64,000 nucleotides of DNA from Leuctra nigra (taxonomy: Eukaryota; Arthropoda; Insecta; Plecoptera; Leuctridae), in contig OW203769.1 in assembly GCA_934045905.1 (NCBI GenBank), positions 1,999,202 to 2,063,201 of the forward strand. The letters run 5' to 3'. The first letter of the stretch is position 1. Every line of letters begins with the position of its first letter. The notes below the pieces were generated by a model that had not been told where the DNA came from, ran no database searches, and saw only the letters and a program-made list of their open reading frames with translations. Shown piece by piece: positions 37,823 through 51,078 of the stretch. A program made the position numbers and the translations under genes.

Positions 37823-38630
37823 GGACGGATGCCCAAGTAGATTTTCCGAAAATATTTTTTGTTGAAATTTACCATTTGTATTATTTTTTTCAACATTTCA
37901 ACTATATTTTAATGTAAAAGATTCATCAAATGTCTTGTAACTGGCAACTCTCGACATTTTTTAGTTTTCCATAAGATGTCTTCAGTATTTGAGGAAATTT
38001 TAACACAGGAGGTATAGGAAAATTATTTAGAATTTGGCGTCTATATTAGTTTTTGGAAAAAATCTATGATATAATGTACTTTAAAGATTTTTTTCTTGAA
38101 AGTTAGTTCAAAAAACGTTTTCCTATATTTCAATTATAATAATTAAGTATAAAAGATTCTTTTTAGTTTGCAACTCCAGTCCAAAAGTGAGGTTTCAATT
38201 TTATGTTATTAGAGAATGAGCAAGGCTATGGTAGAGATAGGTAGTAAAATCATTTCGAATTTGGTTTCTAACTTTTAAAATAGCACACGTTGGTATTGTT
38301 TTCAATTTTTTCCTGATATTTTTTTTTTTGTCCGTATATATACAAGAAAAAAGATTTTTGTTCAAATCTCTCGGTACAAAAAGTTAGAACTTCATTATAG
38401 CTTAAAAATGTCTCGATTATTCTTGGCTGCCATAAGAAAACATAGGCGAGGAAACTCAAATTATCTCAGAAACAAGACACGAGAAGATATGGCTATAAAG
38501 CTTGATATATCTTGGAAATTAGTTCGGCTAGCACTTTTTCTTGCGTTTATATGGTGCACAAGGAAATGATCTATTAAATAAGCATATTAATTCAGATATC
38601 TATCGGAGACCTCTACTTGGGCATCCCCCC
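37823..38630 (+). mobile_element. TTAA-flanked element (piggyBac-like target)
   Basis: Ends GGACGGATGCCCAAGTAG and the inverted CTACTTGGGCATCCCCCC are each flanked by TTAA (37819-37822, 38631-38634). There is no transposase. The target preference fits piggyBac; the terminal bases are not the usual CCY. Confidence 0.5.
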
Positions 38631-39742
38631 TTAAGTTAACTATTATGTTGCACAAAAACAAAAACTTGTAAAAAGACTGCCAACTGAAGGTGCTTGGCAC
38701 TGCCAAGCACCTTCCCAACTAAAATAATTGAGATCTAAAGAAATGCCAAGCAATAATATATTGTTTAAACATTTTCGCACTAAAAATTCGTGAAATCGTT
38801 TCGCCCAGTTACTGCCGCCACGTTGTGTCCAAATTTGAAGAATTAAATCTATGTGAAACATCATTGTAAACTTTAACAAATTATAAAAATTAAAAACAAC
38901 TTTAAAAAAATACATTTAAAATCGAAATTAAAAAAATTAAAAATAAAGCTGGCGCATTGTGTCAAGAAGAAGGCAACATAGGAAAGAAGATGACGATAAA
39001 GGAGCCGAAGATCGTCAGAAAGTAGGAAGAAGATAGAAGAAGTCTACATGGTCGGTGCAAATTCAATGCGCCAAGCAAACCGTGGTCAGCCAGTCAGCTA
39101 GCCAGCTACCATGAAAGTGTTTTTCGTCATGTTTCAGGCCCAAATTTCACCCTGAAGGGATGGTCGTGTCTCTTTTAAATTTGGTAGGTGTTCTCAGGTG
39201 GCTAATAATACCCGACAACCATGGTTTTAAACCTCCATTTCAAACTACGTCAATACAAGCCGATACCTCGAAAACACCACGTAAGCCGTTGCGGTATAAG
39301 GGCCAGTTTTTGTATACCTCTTGTTTAAATGCTTTGTAGCTAGCTAATGGATAAAGTTAGCATTTCTAGACAGTGAAATTAGGTTTTGAATGAAACTATA
39401 TGAAATCCAATTGGCTTATGACTGAAATTGTCCAATCTGAATTGTGTAGTGAAATAACGACTTTAGGCAGTTTATGAAATTTTCATCTTTTTCATAATTT
39501 CGAGATCGTCAAAAAAATCCAACGTACTGTCCGTCCATAGGTGGAGAATTCAATAATTTTGCATTGCTGATTATGAATAGGAAATAAATAATTATTTTTA
39601 ACCATCCGAGCGTAAAATATCGCGTCTCATCCAAAATGGCGACACAATTTTGATCCCGCGTGTGTTTTCTTTAAAGGGAGCAAATTGTTTTATCGGTAAA
39701 TATACAAGGAGTTATTTTCTCTAGCTAGGTATTTCTAGCTAG

Positions 39743-39997
39743 GTCGCCAGTTTTTCGCTATAGCACATTGGGTTTCCATTATCTAGGATACAATAGGCAT
39801 TCATTCATTGTATGAGAGTTAAGCTCATCACTTTCTTTTCAAGCTACCTGACCGTTTAATGACTCCCCAACCCCTTCGCCTTACAAAGTTGCCAATGTTT
39901 ATTTCGAGACGCGTCAAACCTGTCACTAAAACATGGCTTAGCCTCATTGTTGGATTTTTCAAAGAATCCGAATGTGCTTTAGCGAAAAACTGGCGAC
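39743..39997 (+). mobile_element. MITE with 27-bp inverted ends
   Basis: Ends GTCGCCAGTTTTTCGCTA and the inverted TAGCGAAAAACTGGCGAC extend to GCACATT with a small indel. Confidence 0.6.
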
Positions 39998-40529
39998 ACA
40001 GATTATTGTACAGGTATTGAAACAGTTATGTCTCCACCGCCCACCCCCTAAAGCGGTGATAGAGGTCTTCTTTGCTATTTTGTATGAAGGTCAATGATAT
40101 GAACCTACTTTCGCAGTTGAAACCTTGAAACACAAGTAGGTATCTAATAAAGGTAGCTATTTTAGAACTTTCCTGCCGAAATCTTTATTCTTCTAGTAAA
40201 TAAACTTTGGTTAATTATTCCCAGAATTTTTATTTTTTTAATATCATCCTGACACATCGTTCACTATACAGAAATAATAAACAAACCTGTCTTATAATTT
40301 TACTAAAATACGCATATTTTTTGACTTTGGAGAGCCATGGGGCCAAATCACCGTACGATTTTTGGAAGATCTTGAAATTTTAAAAGAGCGGAAAATTTCT
40401 TATAAAACTGGATAAGGAAAATTTATAGTAACCTATCAAATTTTGCATATTTTTGTGCTAACAGCAATTTTTTGTGCTAACGAACTTATTACTGGATTTA
40501 ATATTGCGAAGCGAACATATAAAAGTATA

Positions 40530-41862
40530 TCCCCATAAAAAACACTCCGTGTAAAATACCAGCCAAGTCTCTTCAACTCTAAAAAAAATAGAAGAAATCT
40601 AAAAAATTCAGCACTGAAAAGTAGTGATATCAAAAAATGGGCCAAGTCAAAACTTAATTTTAAAAACCAAAATATACTTGGCGCATCGTAGAAATAGTAA
40701 GAAGCATATGGCCAAAAATTAAATGTACCTTAACATATTATATAATATACCTAAAATGCCCTTAAAAACGATGCGCCAAGTATATTTTGGTTTTTAAAAT
40801 TAAGTTTTGACTTGGCCCATTTTTTGATATCACTACTTTTCAGTGCTGAATTTTTTAGATTTCTTCTATTTTTTTTAGAGTTGAAGAGACTTGGCTGGTA
40901 TTTTACACAGAGTGTTTTTTATGGGGATATCACTCCTTTTTTTAGATTATTCTCACGCCTGTAACACAAATCGGAGCAACAATGACTAATTCCTTTAAAA
41001 AAAATACGCCATTTCCGAATTGGTTACTGAGAAAAATTGTGTTTGATGCCAAACATAAGTTTAAAGTAATATACCATGAAGAATTGCGAAAGCATCGTTC
41101 CAATCGGTCCAGCCGTTTTCGAGCTATGGCGTCACTTCCTGTTTTCAAAATGGCGGCTAAAATTACTGCTACCTAAAATTTATTTCTATAAATGTTTTGT
41201 ATCATTATAAGCCTTCTGAATAATGTAGTTATTGTAGTAAGAGGTGATTAAAGTCTAATTCTTTTTTTTATGACGTCATTTCCGGATTCGGTGAAAGTAT
41301 ATTTCTACTTTAACATTTGATATTCCATATAGATGACCGTCTGAATAATTTGGCGCTAGTTTCATTCCGATCGATCAAGCCGTTTTCGAGATATGACGTC
41401 ACTTCCGGTTTCAAAATGGCGGTATAAAACCAGTTATAGCAAAAGGCACCTTAGACGCCAAAAGTGCACATGTGGTAAAAATTACAGAGATATCGGTTTA
41501 GCCCTATAGGCTGTGGCGGTGATAGCGGTGTTTTCTGATATCTGAATCTGAATCATCATCATCAGATAGCTTTTAAAAGAGGTGTAATTTCACTGTTTTC
41601 ACGTCCCTCTAGCTCGCAAATGACATAACCTGTTGTTCCCAAATTTGGTATAGGGGATGGGGTGGGCCATAGCTCGAAATTAAGATATTTCGCAACAATG
41701 TGAGATTTTCGAATTTTAAGATCCAGTAGGCCGAAAATGCCATGTTGTTGCTTACAGTAAAAGTGTTTGGTCTGCTCCTCAGTTTATTATGCATTTACGG
41801 TATGTTGAGTGACTGTGAGTGTACAGTTCGACTTGGCTGGGTGGAGCGACCGCTCCACTAGA
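40530..41862 (+). mobile_element. Helitron-like repeat, copy 3
   Basis: This is an intact copy of about 1.33 kb in the opposite orientation. It starts TCCCCATAAAAAACACTCC after A and ends with the GTGGAGCGACCGCTCCAC hairpin and TAGA. The 5' foldback (40530-40927) has near-perfect arms. Confidence 0.68.
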
Positions 41863-42152
41863 TAATATAACATTTTTTTGCTTTTTACTTATAAAAATGT
41901 AAAACCAAGATTTCAAAAAAATAAATTTCATTTTTTCATTTGATGAAATTAGGAGAATGGAATAATAGAGTGCAAGTATAGAGGTACAAAAATAATCACC
42001 GTGCTCAATATATTTTAATATACTTATATTTCTACAATCTGAGAATTTTTCTACTTCTATGTATTATATTTGAGTTTACTCTGTTAGGTATTATAAATCG
42101 TAAAACAAAGTAGATTTAACAGCACGAATTGAAACAACCTCATTTTAATTAT

Positions 42153-45100
42153 TTACTGTTGTGGTTTCTTCACATCGTCTGGGGTAGACATTCCAGACAT
42201 TGGCATGTCTGTGGAGGGCATCCCAGGCATAGGCATGTCTGTGTAAGGCATCCCAGGCATAGGCATGTCTGTGGGAGGCATCCCAGGCATAGGCATGTCT
42301 GTGGGAGGCATCCCAGGCATATGCATGTCTGTGGAAGGCATCCCAGGCATAGGCATGTCTGTGGAAGGCATCCCAGGCATAGGCATGTCTGTGGGAGGCA
42401 TCCCTGGCATAGGCATGTCTGTGGAAGGCATCCCAGGTATAGGCATGTCTGTGGGGGGCATCCCAGGCATAGGCATGTCTGTAGAAGGCGTGTCAGGCAT
42501 TGGCATGTCTGTGGAGGGCATCCCAGGCATAGGCATGTCTGTGTAAGGCATCCCAGGCATAGGCATGTCTGTGGGAGGCATCCCAGGCATAGGCATGTCT
42601 GTGGAAGGCATCCCAGGCATAGGCATGTCTGTGGCGGGCATCCCAGGCATAGGCATGTCTGTGTAAGGCATCCCAGGCATAGGCATGTCTGTGGGAGGCA
42701 TCCCAGGCATAGGCATGTCTGTGGAAGGCATCCCAGGCATAGGCATGTCTGTGGAAGTGATCCCAGGCATAGGCATGTCTGTGGGAGGCATCCCAGGCAT
42801 AGGCATGTCTGTGGAAGGCATCCCAGGCATAGGCATGTCTGTGGGAGGCATCCCAGGCATAGGCATGTCTGTGGAAGGCATCCCAGGCATAGGCATGTCT
42901 GTGGGGGGCATCCCAGGCATAGGCATGTCTGTGGAAGGCATCCCAGGCATAGGCATGTCTTTGGAAGGCATCCCAGGCATAGGCATGTCTGTGGAAGGCA
43001 TCCCAGGCATAGGCATGTCTGTGGGAGGCATCCCTGGCATAGGCATGTCTGTGGAAGGCATCCCAGGTATAGGCATGTCTGTGGGGGGCATCCCAGGCAT
43101 AGGCATGTCTGTAGAAGGCGTGTCAGGCATTGGCATGTCTGTGGAGGGCATCCCAGGCATAGGCATGTCTGTGGGAGGCATCCCTGGCATAGGCATGTCT
43201 GTGGAAGGCATCCCAGGTATAGGCATGTCTGTGGGGGGCATCCCAGGCATAGGCATGTCTGTAGAAGGCGTGTCAGGCATTGGCATGTCTGTGGAGGGCA
43301 TCCCAGGCATAGGCATGTCTGTGTAAGGCATCCCAGGCATAGGCATGTCTGTGGGAGGCATCCCAGGCATAGGCATGTCTGTGGAAGGCATCCCAGGCAT
43401 AGGCATGTCTGTGGCGGGCATCCCAGGCATAGGCATGTCTGTGTAAGGCATCCCAGGCATAGGCATGTCTGTGGAAGGCATCCCAGGCATAGGCATGTCT
43501 GTGGAAGGCATCCCAGGCATAGGCATGTCTGTGGAAGGCATCCCAGGCATAGGCATGTCTGTGGGAGGCATCCCTGGCATAGGCATGTCTGTGGAAGGCA
43601 TCCCAGGTATAGGCATGTCTGTGGGGGGCATCCCAGGCATAGGCATGTCTGTAGAAGGCGTGTCAGGCATTGGCATGTCTGTGGAGGGCATCCCAGGCAT
43701 AGGCATGTCTGTGGGAGGCATCCCTGGCATAGGCATGTCTGTGGAAGGCATCCCAGGTATAGGCATGTCTGTGGGGGGCATCCCAGGCATAGGCATGTCT
43801 GTAGAAGGCGTGTCAGGCATTGGCATGTCTGTGGAGGGCATCCCAGGCATAGGCATGTCTGTGTAAGGCATCCCAGGCATAGGCATGTCTGTGGGAGGCA
43901 TCCCAGGCATAGGCATGTCTGTGGAAGGCATCCCAGGCATAGGCATGTCTGTGGCGGGCATCCCAGGCATAGGCATGTCTGTGTAAGGCATCCCAGGCAT
44001 AGGCATGTCTGTGGGAGGCATCCCAGGCATAGGCATGTCTGTGGAAGGCATCCCAGGCATAGGCATGTCTGTGGAAGTGATCCCAGGCATAGGCATGTCT
44101 GTGGGAGGCATCCCAGGCATAGGCATGTCTGTGGAAGGCATCCCAGGCATAGGCATGTCTGTGGGAGGCATCCCAGGCATAGGCATGTCTGTGGAAGGCA
44201 TCCCAGGCATAGGCATGTCTGTGGGGGGCATCCCAGGCATAGGCATGTCTGTGGAAGGCATCCCAGGCATAGGCATGTCTGTGGGAGGCATCCCAGGCAT
44301 AGGCATGTCTGTGGAAGGCATCCCAGGCATAGGCATGTCTGTGGTGGCATCCCAGGCATAGGCATGTCTGTAGAAGGCGTGTCAGGCATTGGCATGTCTG
44401 TGGAGGGCATCCCAGGCATAGGCATGTCTGTGTAAGGCATCCCAGGCATAGGCATGTCTGTGGGAGGCATCCCAGGCATAGGCATGCCTGTGGAAGGCAT
44501 CCCAGGCATAGGCATGTCTGTGGAAGGCATCCCAGGCATAGGCATGTCTGTGGGAGGCATCCCTGGCATAGGCATGTCTGTGGAAGGCATCCCAGGCATA
44601 GGCATGTCTGTGGGGGGCATCACAGGCATAGGCATGTCTGTAGAAGGCGTGTTAGGCATTGGCATGTCTGTGGAGGGCATCCCAGGCATAGGCATGTCTG
44701 TGTAAGGCATCCCAGGCATAGGCATGTCTGTGGGAGGCATCCCAGGCATAGGCATGTCTGTGGAAGGCATCCCAGGCATAGGCATGTCTGTGGGAGGCAT
44801 CCCAGGCATATGCATGTCTGTGGAAGGCATCCCAGGCATAGGCATGTCTGTGGAAGGCATCCCAGGCATAGGCATGTCTGTGGGAGGCATCCCTGGCATA
44901 GGCATGTCTGTGGAAGGCATCCCAGGTATAGGCATGTCTGTGGGGGGCATCCCAGGCATAGGCATGTCTGTAGAAGGCGTGTCAGGCATTGGCATGTCTG
45001 TGGAGGGCATCCCAGGCATAGGCATGTCTGTGTAAGGCATCCCAGGCATAGGCATGTCTGTGGGAGGCATCCCAGGCATAGGCATGTCTGTGGAAGGCAT

Positions 45101-48100
45101 CCCAGGCATAGGCATGTCTGTGGAGGGCATCCCAGGCATAGGCATGTCTGTGTAAGGCATCCCAGGCATAGGCATGTCTGTGGGAGGCATCCCAGGCATA
45201 GGCATGTCTGTGGAAGGCATCCCAGGCATAGGCATGTCTGTGGAAGGCATCCCATGCATAGGCATGTCTGTGGGAGGCATCCCAGGCATAGGCATGTCTG
45301 TGGAAGGCATCCCAGGCATAGGCATGTCTGTGGGAGGCATCCCAGGCATAGGCATGTCTGTGGAAGGCATCCCAGGCATAGGCATGTCTGTGGGGGGCAT
45401 CCCAGGCATAGGCATGTCTGTGGAAGGCATCCCAGGCATAGGCATGTCTGTGGAGGGCATCCCAGGCATAGGCATGTCTGTGGAGGGCATCCCAGGCATA
45501 GGCATGTCTGTGGAAGGCATCCCAGGCATAGGCATGTCTGTGGAGGGCATCCCAGGTATAGGCATGTCTGTGGAGGGCATCTCAGGCATAGGCATGTCTG
45601 TGGAAGGCATCCCAGGCATAGGCATGTCTGTGGGAGGCATCCCAGGCATATGCATGTCTGTGGAAGGCATCCCAGGCATAGGCATGTCTGTGGGAGGCAT
45701 CCCAGGCATAGGCATGTCTGTGGAAGGCATCCCAGGCATAGGCATGTCTGTGGTGGCATCCCAGGCATAGGCATGTCTGTAGAAGGCGTGTCAGGCATTG
45801 GCATGTCTGTGGAGGGCATCCCAGGCATAGGCATGTCTGTGTAAGGCATCCCAGGCATAGGCATGTCTGTGGGAGGCATCCCAGGCATAGGCATGTCTGT
45901 GGAAGGCATCCCAGGCATAGGCATGTCTGTGGAAGGCATCCCAGGCATAGGCATGTCTGTGGGAGGCATCCCAGGCATAGGCATGTCTGTGGAAGGCATC
46001 CCAGGCATAGGCATGTCTGTGGGGGGCATCCCAGGCATAGGCATGTCTGTAGAAGGCGTGTTAGGCATTGGCATGTCTGTGGAGGGCATCCCAGGCATAG
46101 GCATGTCTGTGTAAGGCATCCCAGGCATAGGCATGTCTGTGGGAGGCATCCCAGGCATAGGCATGTCTGTGGAAGGCATCCCAGGCATAGGCATGTCTGT
46201 GGAGGGCATCCCAGGCATAGGCATGTCTGTGTAAGGCATCCCAGGCATAGGCATGTCTGTGGGAGGCATCCCAGGCATAGGCATGTCTGTGGAAGGCATC
46301 CCAGGCATAGGCATGTCTGTGGAAGGCATCCCAGGCATAGGCATGTCTGTGGGAGGCATCCCAGGCATAGGCATGTCAGTGGAAGGCATCCCAGGCATAG
46401 GCATGTCTGTGGGAGGCATCCCAGGCATAGGCATGTCTGTGGAAGGCATCCCAGGCATAGGCATGTCTGTGGGAGGCATCCCAGGCATAGGCATGTCTGT
46501 GGAAGGCATCCCAGGCATAGGCATGTCTGTGGAAGGCATCCCAGGCATAGGCATGTCTGTGGAAGGCATCCCAGGCATTGGCATGTCTGTAGAAGGCATC
46601 CCAGGCATAGGCATGTCTGTGGAGGGCATCTCAGGCATAGACATGTCTGTGGAAGGCATCCCAGGCATAGGCATGTCTGTGGGAGGCATCCCAGGTATAG
46701 GCATGTCTGTGGAAGGCATCCTAGGCATAGGCATGTCTGTGGGAGGCATCCCAGGCATAGGCATGTCTGTGGAAGGCATCCCAGGCATAGGCATGTCTGT
46801 GGTGGCATCCCAGGCATAGGCATGTCTGTAGAAGGCGTGTCAGGCATTGGCATGTCTGTGGAGGGCATCCCAGGCATAGGCATGTCTGTGTAAGGCATCC
46901 CAGGCATAGGCATGTCTGTGGGAGGCATCCCAGGCATAGGCATGTCTGTGGAAGGCATCCCAGGCATAGGCATGTCTGTGGAAGGCATCCCAGGCATAGG
47001 CATGTCTGTAAGAGGCACCCAGGCATAGGCATGTCTGTGGAAGGCATCCCAGGCATAGGCATGTCTGTGGGGGGCATCCCAGGCATAGGCATGTCTGTAG
47101 AAGGCGTGTTAGGCATTGGCATGTCTGTGGAGGGCATCCCAGGCATAGGCATGTCTGTGTAAGGCATCCCAGGCATAGGCATGTCTGTGGGAGGCATCCC
47201 AGGCATAGGAATGTCTGTGGAAGGCATCCCAGGCATAGGCATGTCTGTGGAGGGCATCCCAGGCATAGGCATGTCTGTGTAAGGCATCCCAGGCATAGGC
47301 ATGTCTGTGGGAGGCATCCCAGGCATAGGCATGTCTGTGGAAGGCATCCCAGGCATAGGCATGTCTGTGGGAGGCATCCCAAGCATAGGCATGTCTGTGG
47401 AAGGCATCCCAGGCATAGGCATGTCTGTGGGGGGCATCCCAGGCATAGGCATGTCTGTGGAAGGCATCCCAGGCATAGGCATGTCTGAGGAAGGCATCCC
47501 AGGCATAGGCATGTCTGTGGAAGGCATCCTAGGCATTGGCATGTCTGTAGAAGGCATCCCAGGCATAGGCATGTCTGTGGAGGGCATCCCAGGCATAGGC
47601 ATGTCTGTGGAGGGCATCCCAGGCATAGACATGTCTGTAGAAGGCATCCCAGGCATAAGCATGTCTGTAGAAGGCATCCCAGGCATAGGCATGTCTGTGG
47701 GAGGCATCCCAGGCATAGGCATGTCTGTGGAAGGCATCCCAGGCATAGGCATGTCTGTGGAGGGCATCCCAGGCATAGGCATGTCTGTGGAGGGCATCCC
47801 AGGCATAGGCATGTCTGTGGAAGGCATCCCAGGCATAGGCATGTCTGTGGAAGGCATCCCAGGCATTGGCATGTCTGTAGAAGGCATCCCAGGCATAGGA
47901 ATGTCTGTGGAGGGCATCCCAGGCATAGGCATATCTGTTGAAGGCATCCCAGGCATAGGCATGTCTGTGGAAGGCATCCCAGGCATAAGCATGTCTGTGG
48001 GAGGCATCCCAGGCATAGCCATGTCTGTGGAAGGCATCCCAGGCATAGGCATGTCTGTGGGAGGCATCCCAGGCATAGGCATGTCTGTGGAAGGCATCCC

Positions 48101-51078
48101 AGGCATAGGCATGTCTGTGGGGGGCATCCCAGGCATAGGCATGTCTGTGGAAGGCATCCCAGGCATAGGCATGTCTGTGGAGGGCATCCCAGGCATAGAC
48201 ATGTCTGTAGAAGGCATCCCAGGCATAGGCATGTCTGTAGAAGGCATCCCAGGCATAGGCATGTCTGTGGGAGGCATCCCAGATATAGGCATGTCTGTGG
48301 AAGGCATCCCAGGCATAGGCATGTCTGTGGAGGGCATCCCAGGCATAGGCATGTCTGTGGAGGGCATCCCAGGCATAGGCATGTCTGTGGAAGGCATCCC
48401 AGGCATAGGCATGTCTGTGGAGGGCATCCCAGGCATAGACATGTCTGTAGAAGGCATCCCAGGCATAGGCATGTCTGTGGAAGGCATCCCAGGCATAGGC
48501 ATGTCTGTGGGGGGCATCCCAGGCATAGGCATGTCTGTGGAAGGCATCCCAGGCATAGGCATGTCTGTGGAAGGCATCCCAGGCATAGGCATGTCTGTGG
48601 AAGGCATCCCAGGCATTGGCATGTCTGTAGAAGGCATCCCAGGCATAGGCATGTCTGTGGAGGGCATCCCAGGCATAGGCATGTCTGTGGAGGGCATCCC
48701 AGGCATAGACATGTCTGTAGAAGGCATCCCAGGCATAGGCATGTCTGTAGAAGGCATCCCAGGCATAGGCATGTCTGTGGGAGGCATCCCAGGCATAGGC
48801 ATGTCTGTGGAAGGCATCCCAGGCATAGGCATGTCTGTGGAGGGCATCCCAGGCATAGGCATGTCTGTGGAGGGCATCCCAGGCATAGGCATGTCTGTGG
48901 AAGGCATCCCAGGCATAGGCATGTCTGTGGAAGGCATCCCAGGCATTGGCATGTCTGTAGAAGGCATCCCAGGCATAGGCATGTCTGTGGGAGGCATCCC
49001 AGGCAAAGGCATGTCTGTGGAAGGCATCCCAGGCATAGGCATATCTGTGGAAGGCATCCCAGGCATAGGCATGTCTGTGGGAGGCATCCCAGGCATAGGC
49101 ATGTCTGTGGGAGGCATCCCAGGCATAGGCATGTCTGTGGAAGGCATCCCAGGCATAGGCATGTCTGTGGGGGGCATCCCAGGCATATGCATGTCTGTGG
49201 AAGGCATCCCAGGCATAGGCATGTCTGTGGAAGGCATCCCAGGCATAGGCATGTCTGTGGAAGGCATCCCAGGCATTGGCATGTCTGTAGAAGGCATCCA
49301 GGGCATAGGCATGTCTGTGGAGGGCATCCCAGGCAAAGGCATGTCTGTGGAGGGCATCCTAGGCATAGACATGTCTGTAGAAGGCATCCCAGGCATAGGC
49401 ATGTCTGTAGAAGGCATCCCAGGCATAGGCATGTCTGTGGGAGGCATCCCAGGCATAGGCATGTCTGTGGAAGGCATCCCAGGCATAGGCATGTCTGTGG
49501 AGGGCATCCCAGGCATAGGCATGTCTGTGGAGGGCATCCCAGGCATAGGCATGTCTGTGGAAGGCATCCCAGGCATAGGCATGTCTGTGGAAGGCATCCC
49601 AGGCATTGGCATGTCTGTAGAAGGCATTCCAGGCATAGGCATGTCTGTGGAGGGCATCCCAGGCATAGGCATGTCTGTGGAAGGCATCCCAGGCATAGAC
49701 ATGTCTGTAGAAGGCATCCCAGGCATAGGCATGTCTGTAGAAGGCATCCCAGGCATAGGCATGTCTGTGGGAGGCATCCCAGGCATAGGCTATTCTGTGG
49801 AAGGCATCCCAGGCATAGGCATGTCTGTGGGAGGCATCCCAGGCATAGGCATGTCTGTGGAAGGCATCCCAGGCATAGGCATGTCTGTGGGGGGCATCCC
49901 AGGCATAGGCATGTCTGTGGAAGGCATCCCAGGCATAGGCATGTCTGTGGAGGGCATCCCAGGCATAGGCATGTCTGTGGAGGGCATCCCAGGCATAGGC
50001 ATGTCTGTGGAGGGCATCCCAGGCATAGGCATGTCTGTGGAAGGCATCTCAGGCATAGGCATGTCTGTGGAGGGCATCCCAGGTATAGGCATGTCTGTGG
50101 AGGGCATCCCAGGCATAGGCATGTCTGTGGAAGGCATCCCAGGCATAGGCATGTCTGTGGGAGGCATCCCAGGCATAGGCATGTCTGTGGAAGGCATCCC
50201 AGGCATAGGCATGTCTGTGGGAGGCATCCCAGGCATAGGCATGTCTGTGGAAGGCATCCCAGGCATAGGCATGTCTGTGGTGGCATCCCAGGCATAGGCA
50301 TGTCTGTAGAAGGCGTGTCAGGCATTGGCATGTCTGTGGAGGGCATCCCAGGCATAGGCATGTCTGTGGAAGGCATCCCAGGCATAGGCATGTCTGTGGG
50401 AGGCATCCCAGGCATAGGCATGTCTGTGGAAGGCATCCCAGGCATAGGCATGTCTGTGGAAGGCATCCCAGGCATAGGCATGTCTGTGGGAGGCATCCCA
50501 GGCATAGGCATGTCTGTGGAAGGCATCCCAGGCATAGGCATGTCTGTGGGGGGCATCCCAGGCATAGGCATGTCTGTAGAAGGCGTGTCAGGCATTGGCA
50601 TGTCTGTGGAGGGCATCCCAGGCATTGGCATGTCTGTAGAAGGCATCCCAGGCATAGGCATGTCTGTGGAGGGCATCCTAGGCATTGGCATGTCTGTGGA
50701 GGGCCACCCAGGCATAGGCATGTCTGTAGAAGGCATCCCAGGCATAGGCATGTCTGTAGAAGGCGTGTCAGGCATTGGCATGTCTGTGGAGGGCATCCCA
50801 GGCATTGGCATGTCTGTGGAGGGCATCCCAGGCATAGGCATGTCTGTAGAAGGCATCCCAGGCATAGGCATGTCTGTAGAAGGCGTGTCAGGCATTGGCA
50901 TGTCTGTGGAGGGCATCCCAGGCATTGGCATGTCTGTGGAGGGCATCCCAGGCGTAGGCATGTCTGTGGAAGGCATCCCAGGCATAGGCATGTCTGTGGA
51001 AGGCGTGTCAGGCATAGGCATGTCTGTAGAAGGCGTGTCAGGCATAGGCATGTCTGTAGAAGGCGTGTCAGGCATGTC
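42153..51078 (-). CDS. decapeptide-repeat gene, terminal repeat exon
   Basis: The acceptor TGTCTTCCAG|AC is followed at once by MPDTPSTDMPMPDTPSTD. Joining to exon 2 makes a tyrosine codon. The STD reading frame has one stop (49790) in about 296 units, but five 29-bp units displace it. Each segment between breaks re-enters the same peptide frame, and the last segment (44336-42153) runs uninterrupted for 727 residues to the unique tail and stop. Confidence 0.6.

Larger units (their letters stand above)
37310..40529. other. Intergenic transposon-derived DNA
   Basis: Apart from the three TIR elements listed there are no coding signals. A 13-bp perfect palindrome arm pair AAGGTGCTTGGCA/TGCCAAGCACCTT lies at about 38685-38711. 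Confidence 0.5.

Noticed and set aside
47301..50297. Plus-strand elastin-like protein (MSVEGIPGIG repeats)
   Set aside because: Its frame is cut by many TAA stops in the Tyr-variant units elsewhere in the array, and I see no leader or tail. It is a by-product of the 30-bp period.
42180..51078. CRISPR array
   Set aside because: The 30-bp units are directly joined with no unique spacers, the genome is eukaryotic, and the units encode a peptide.
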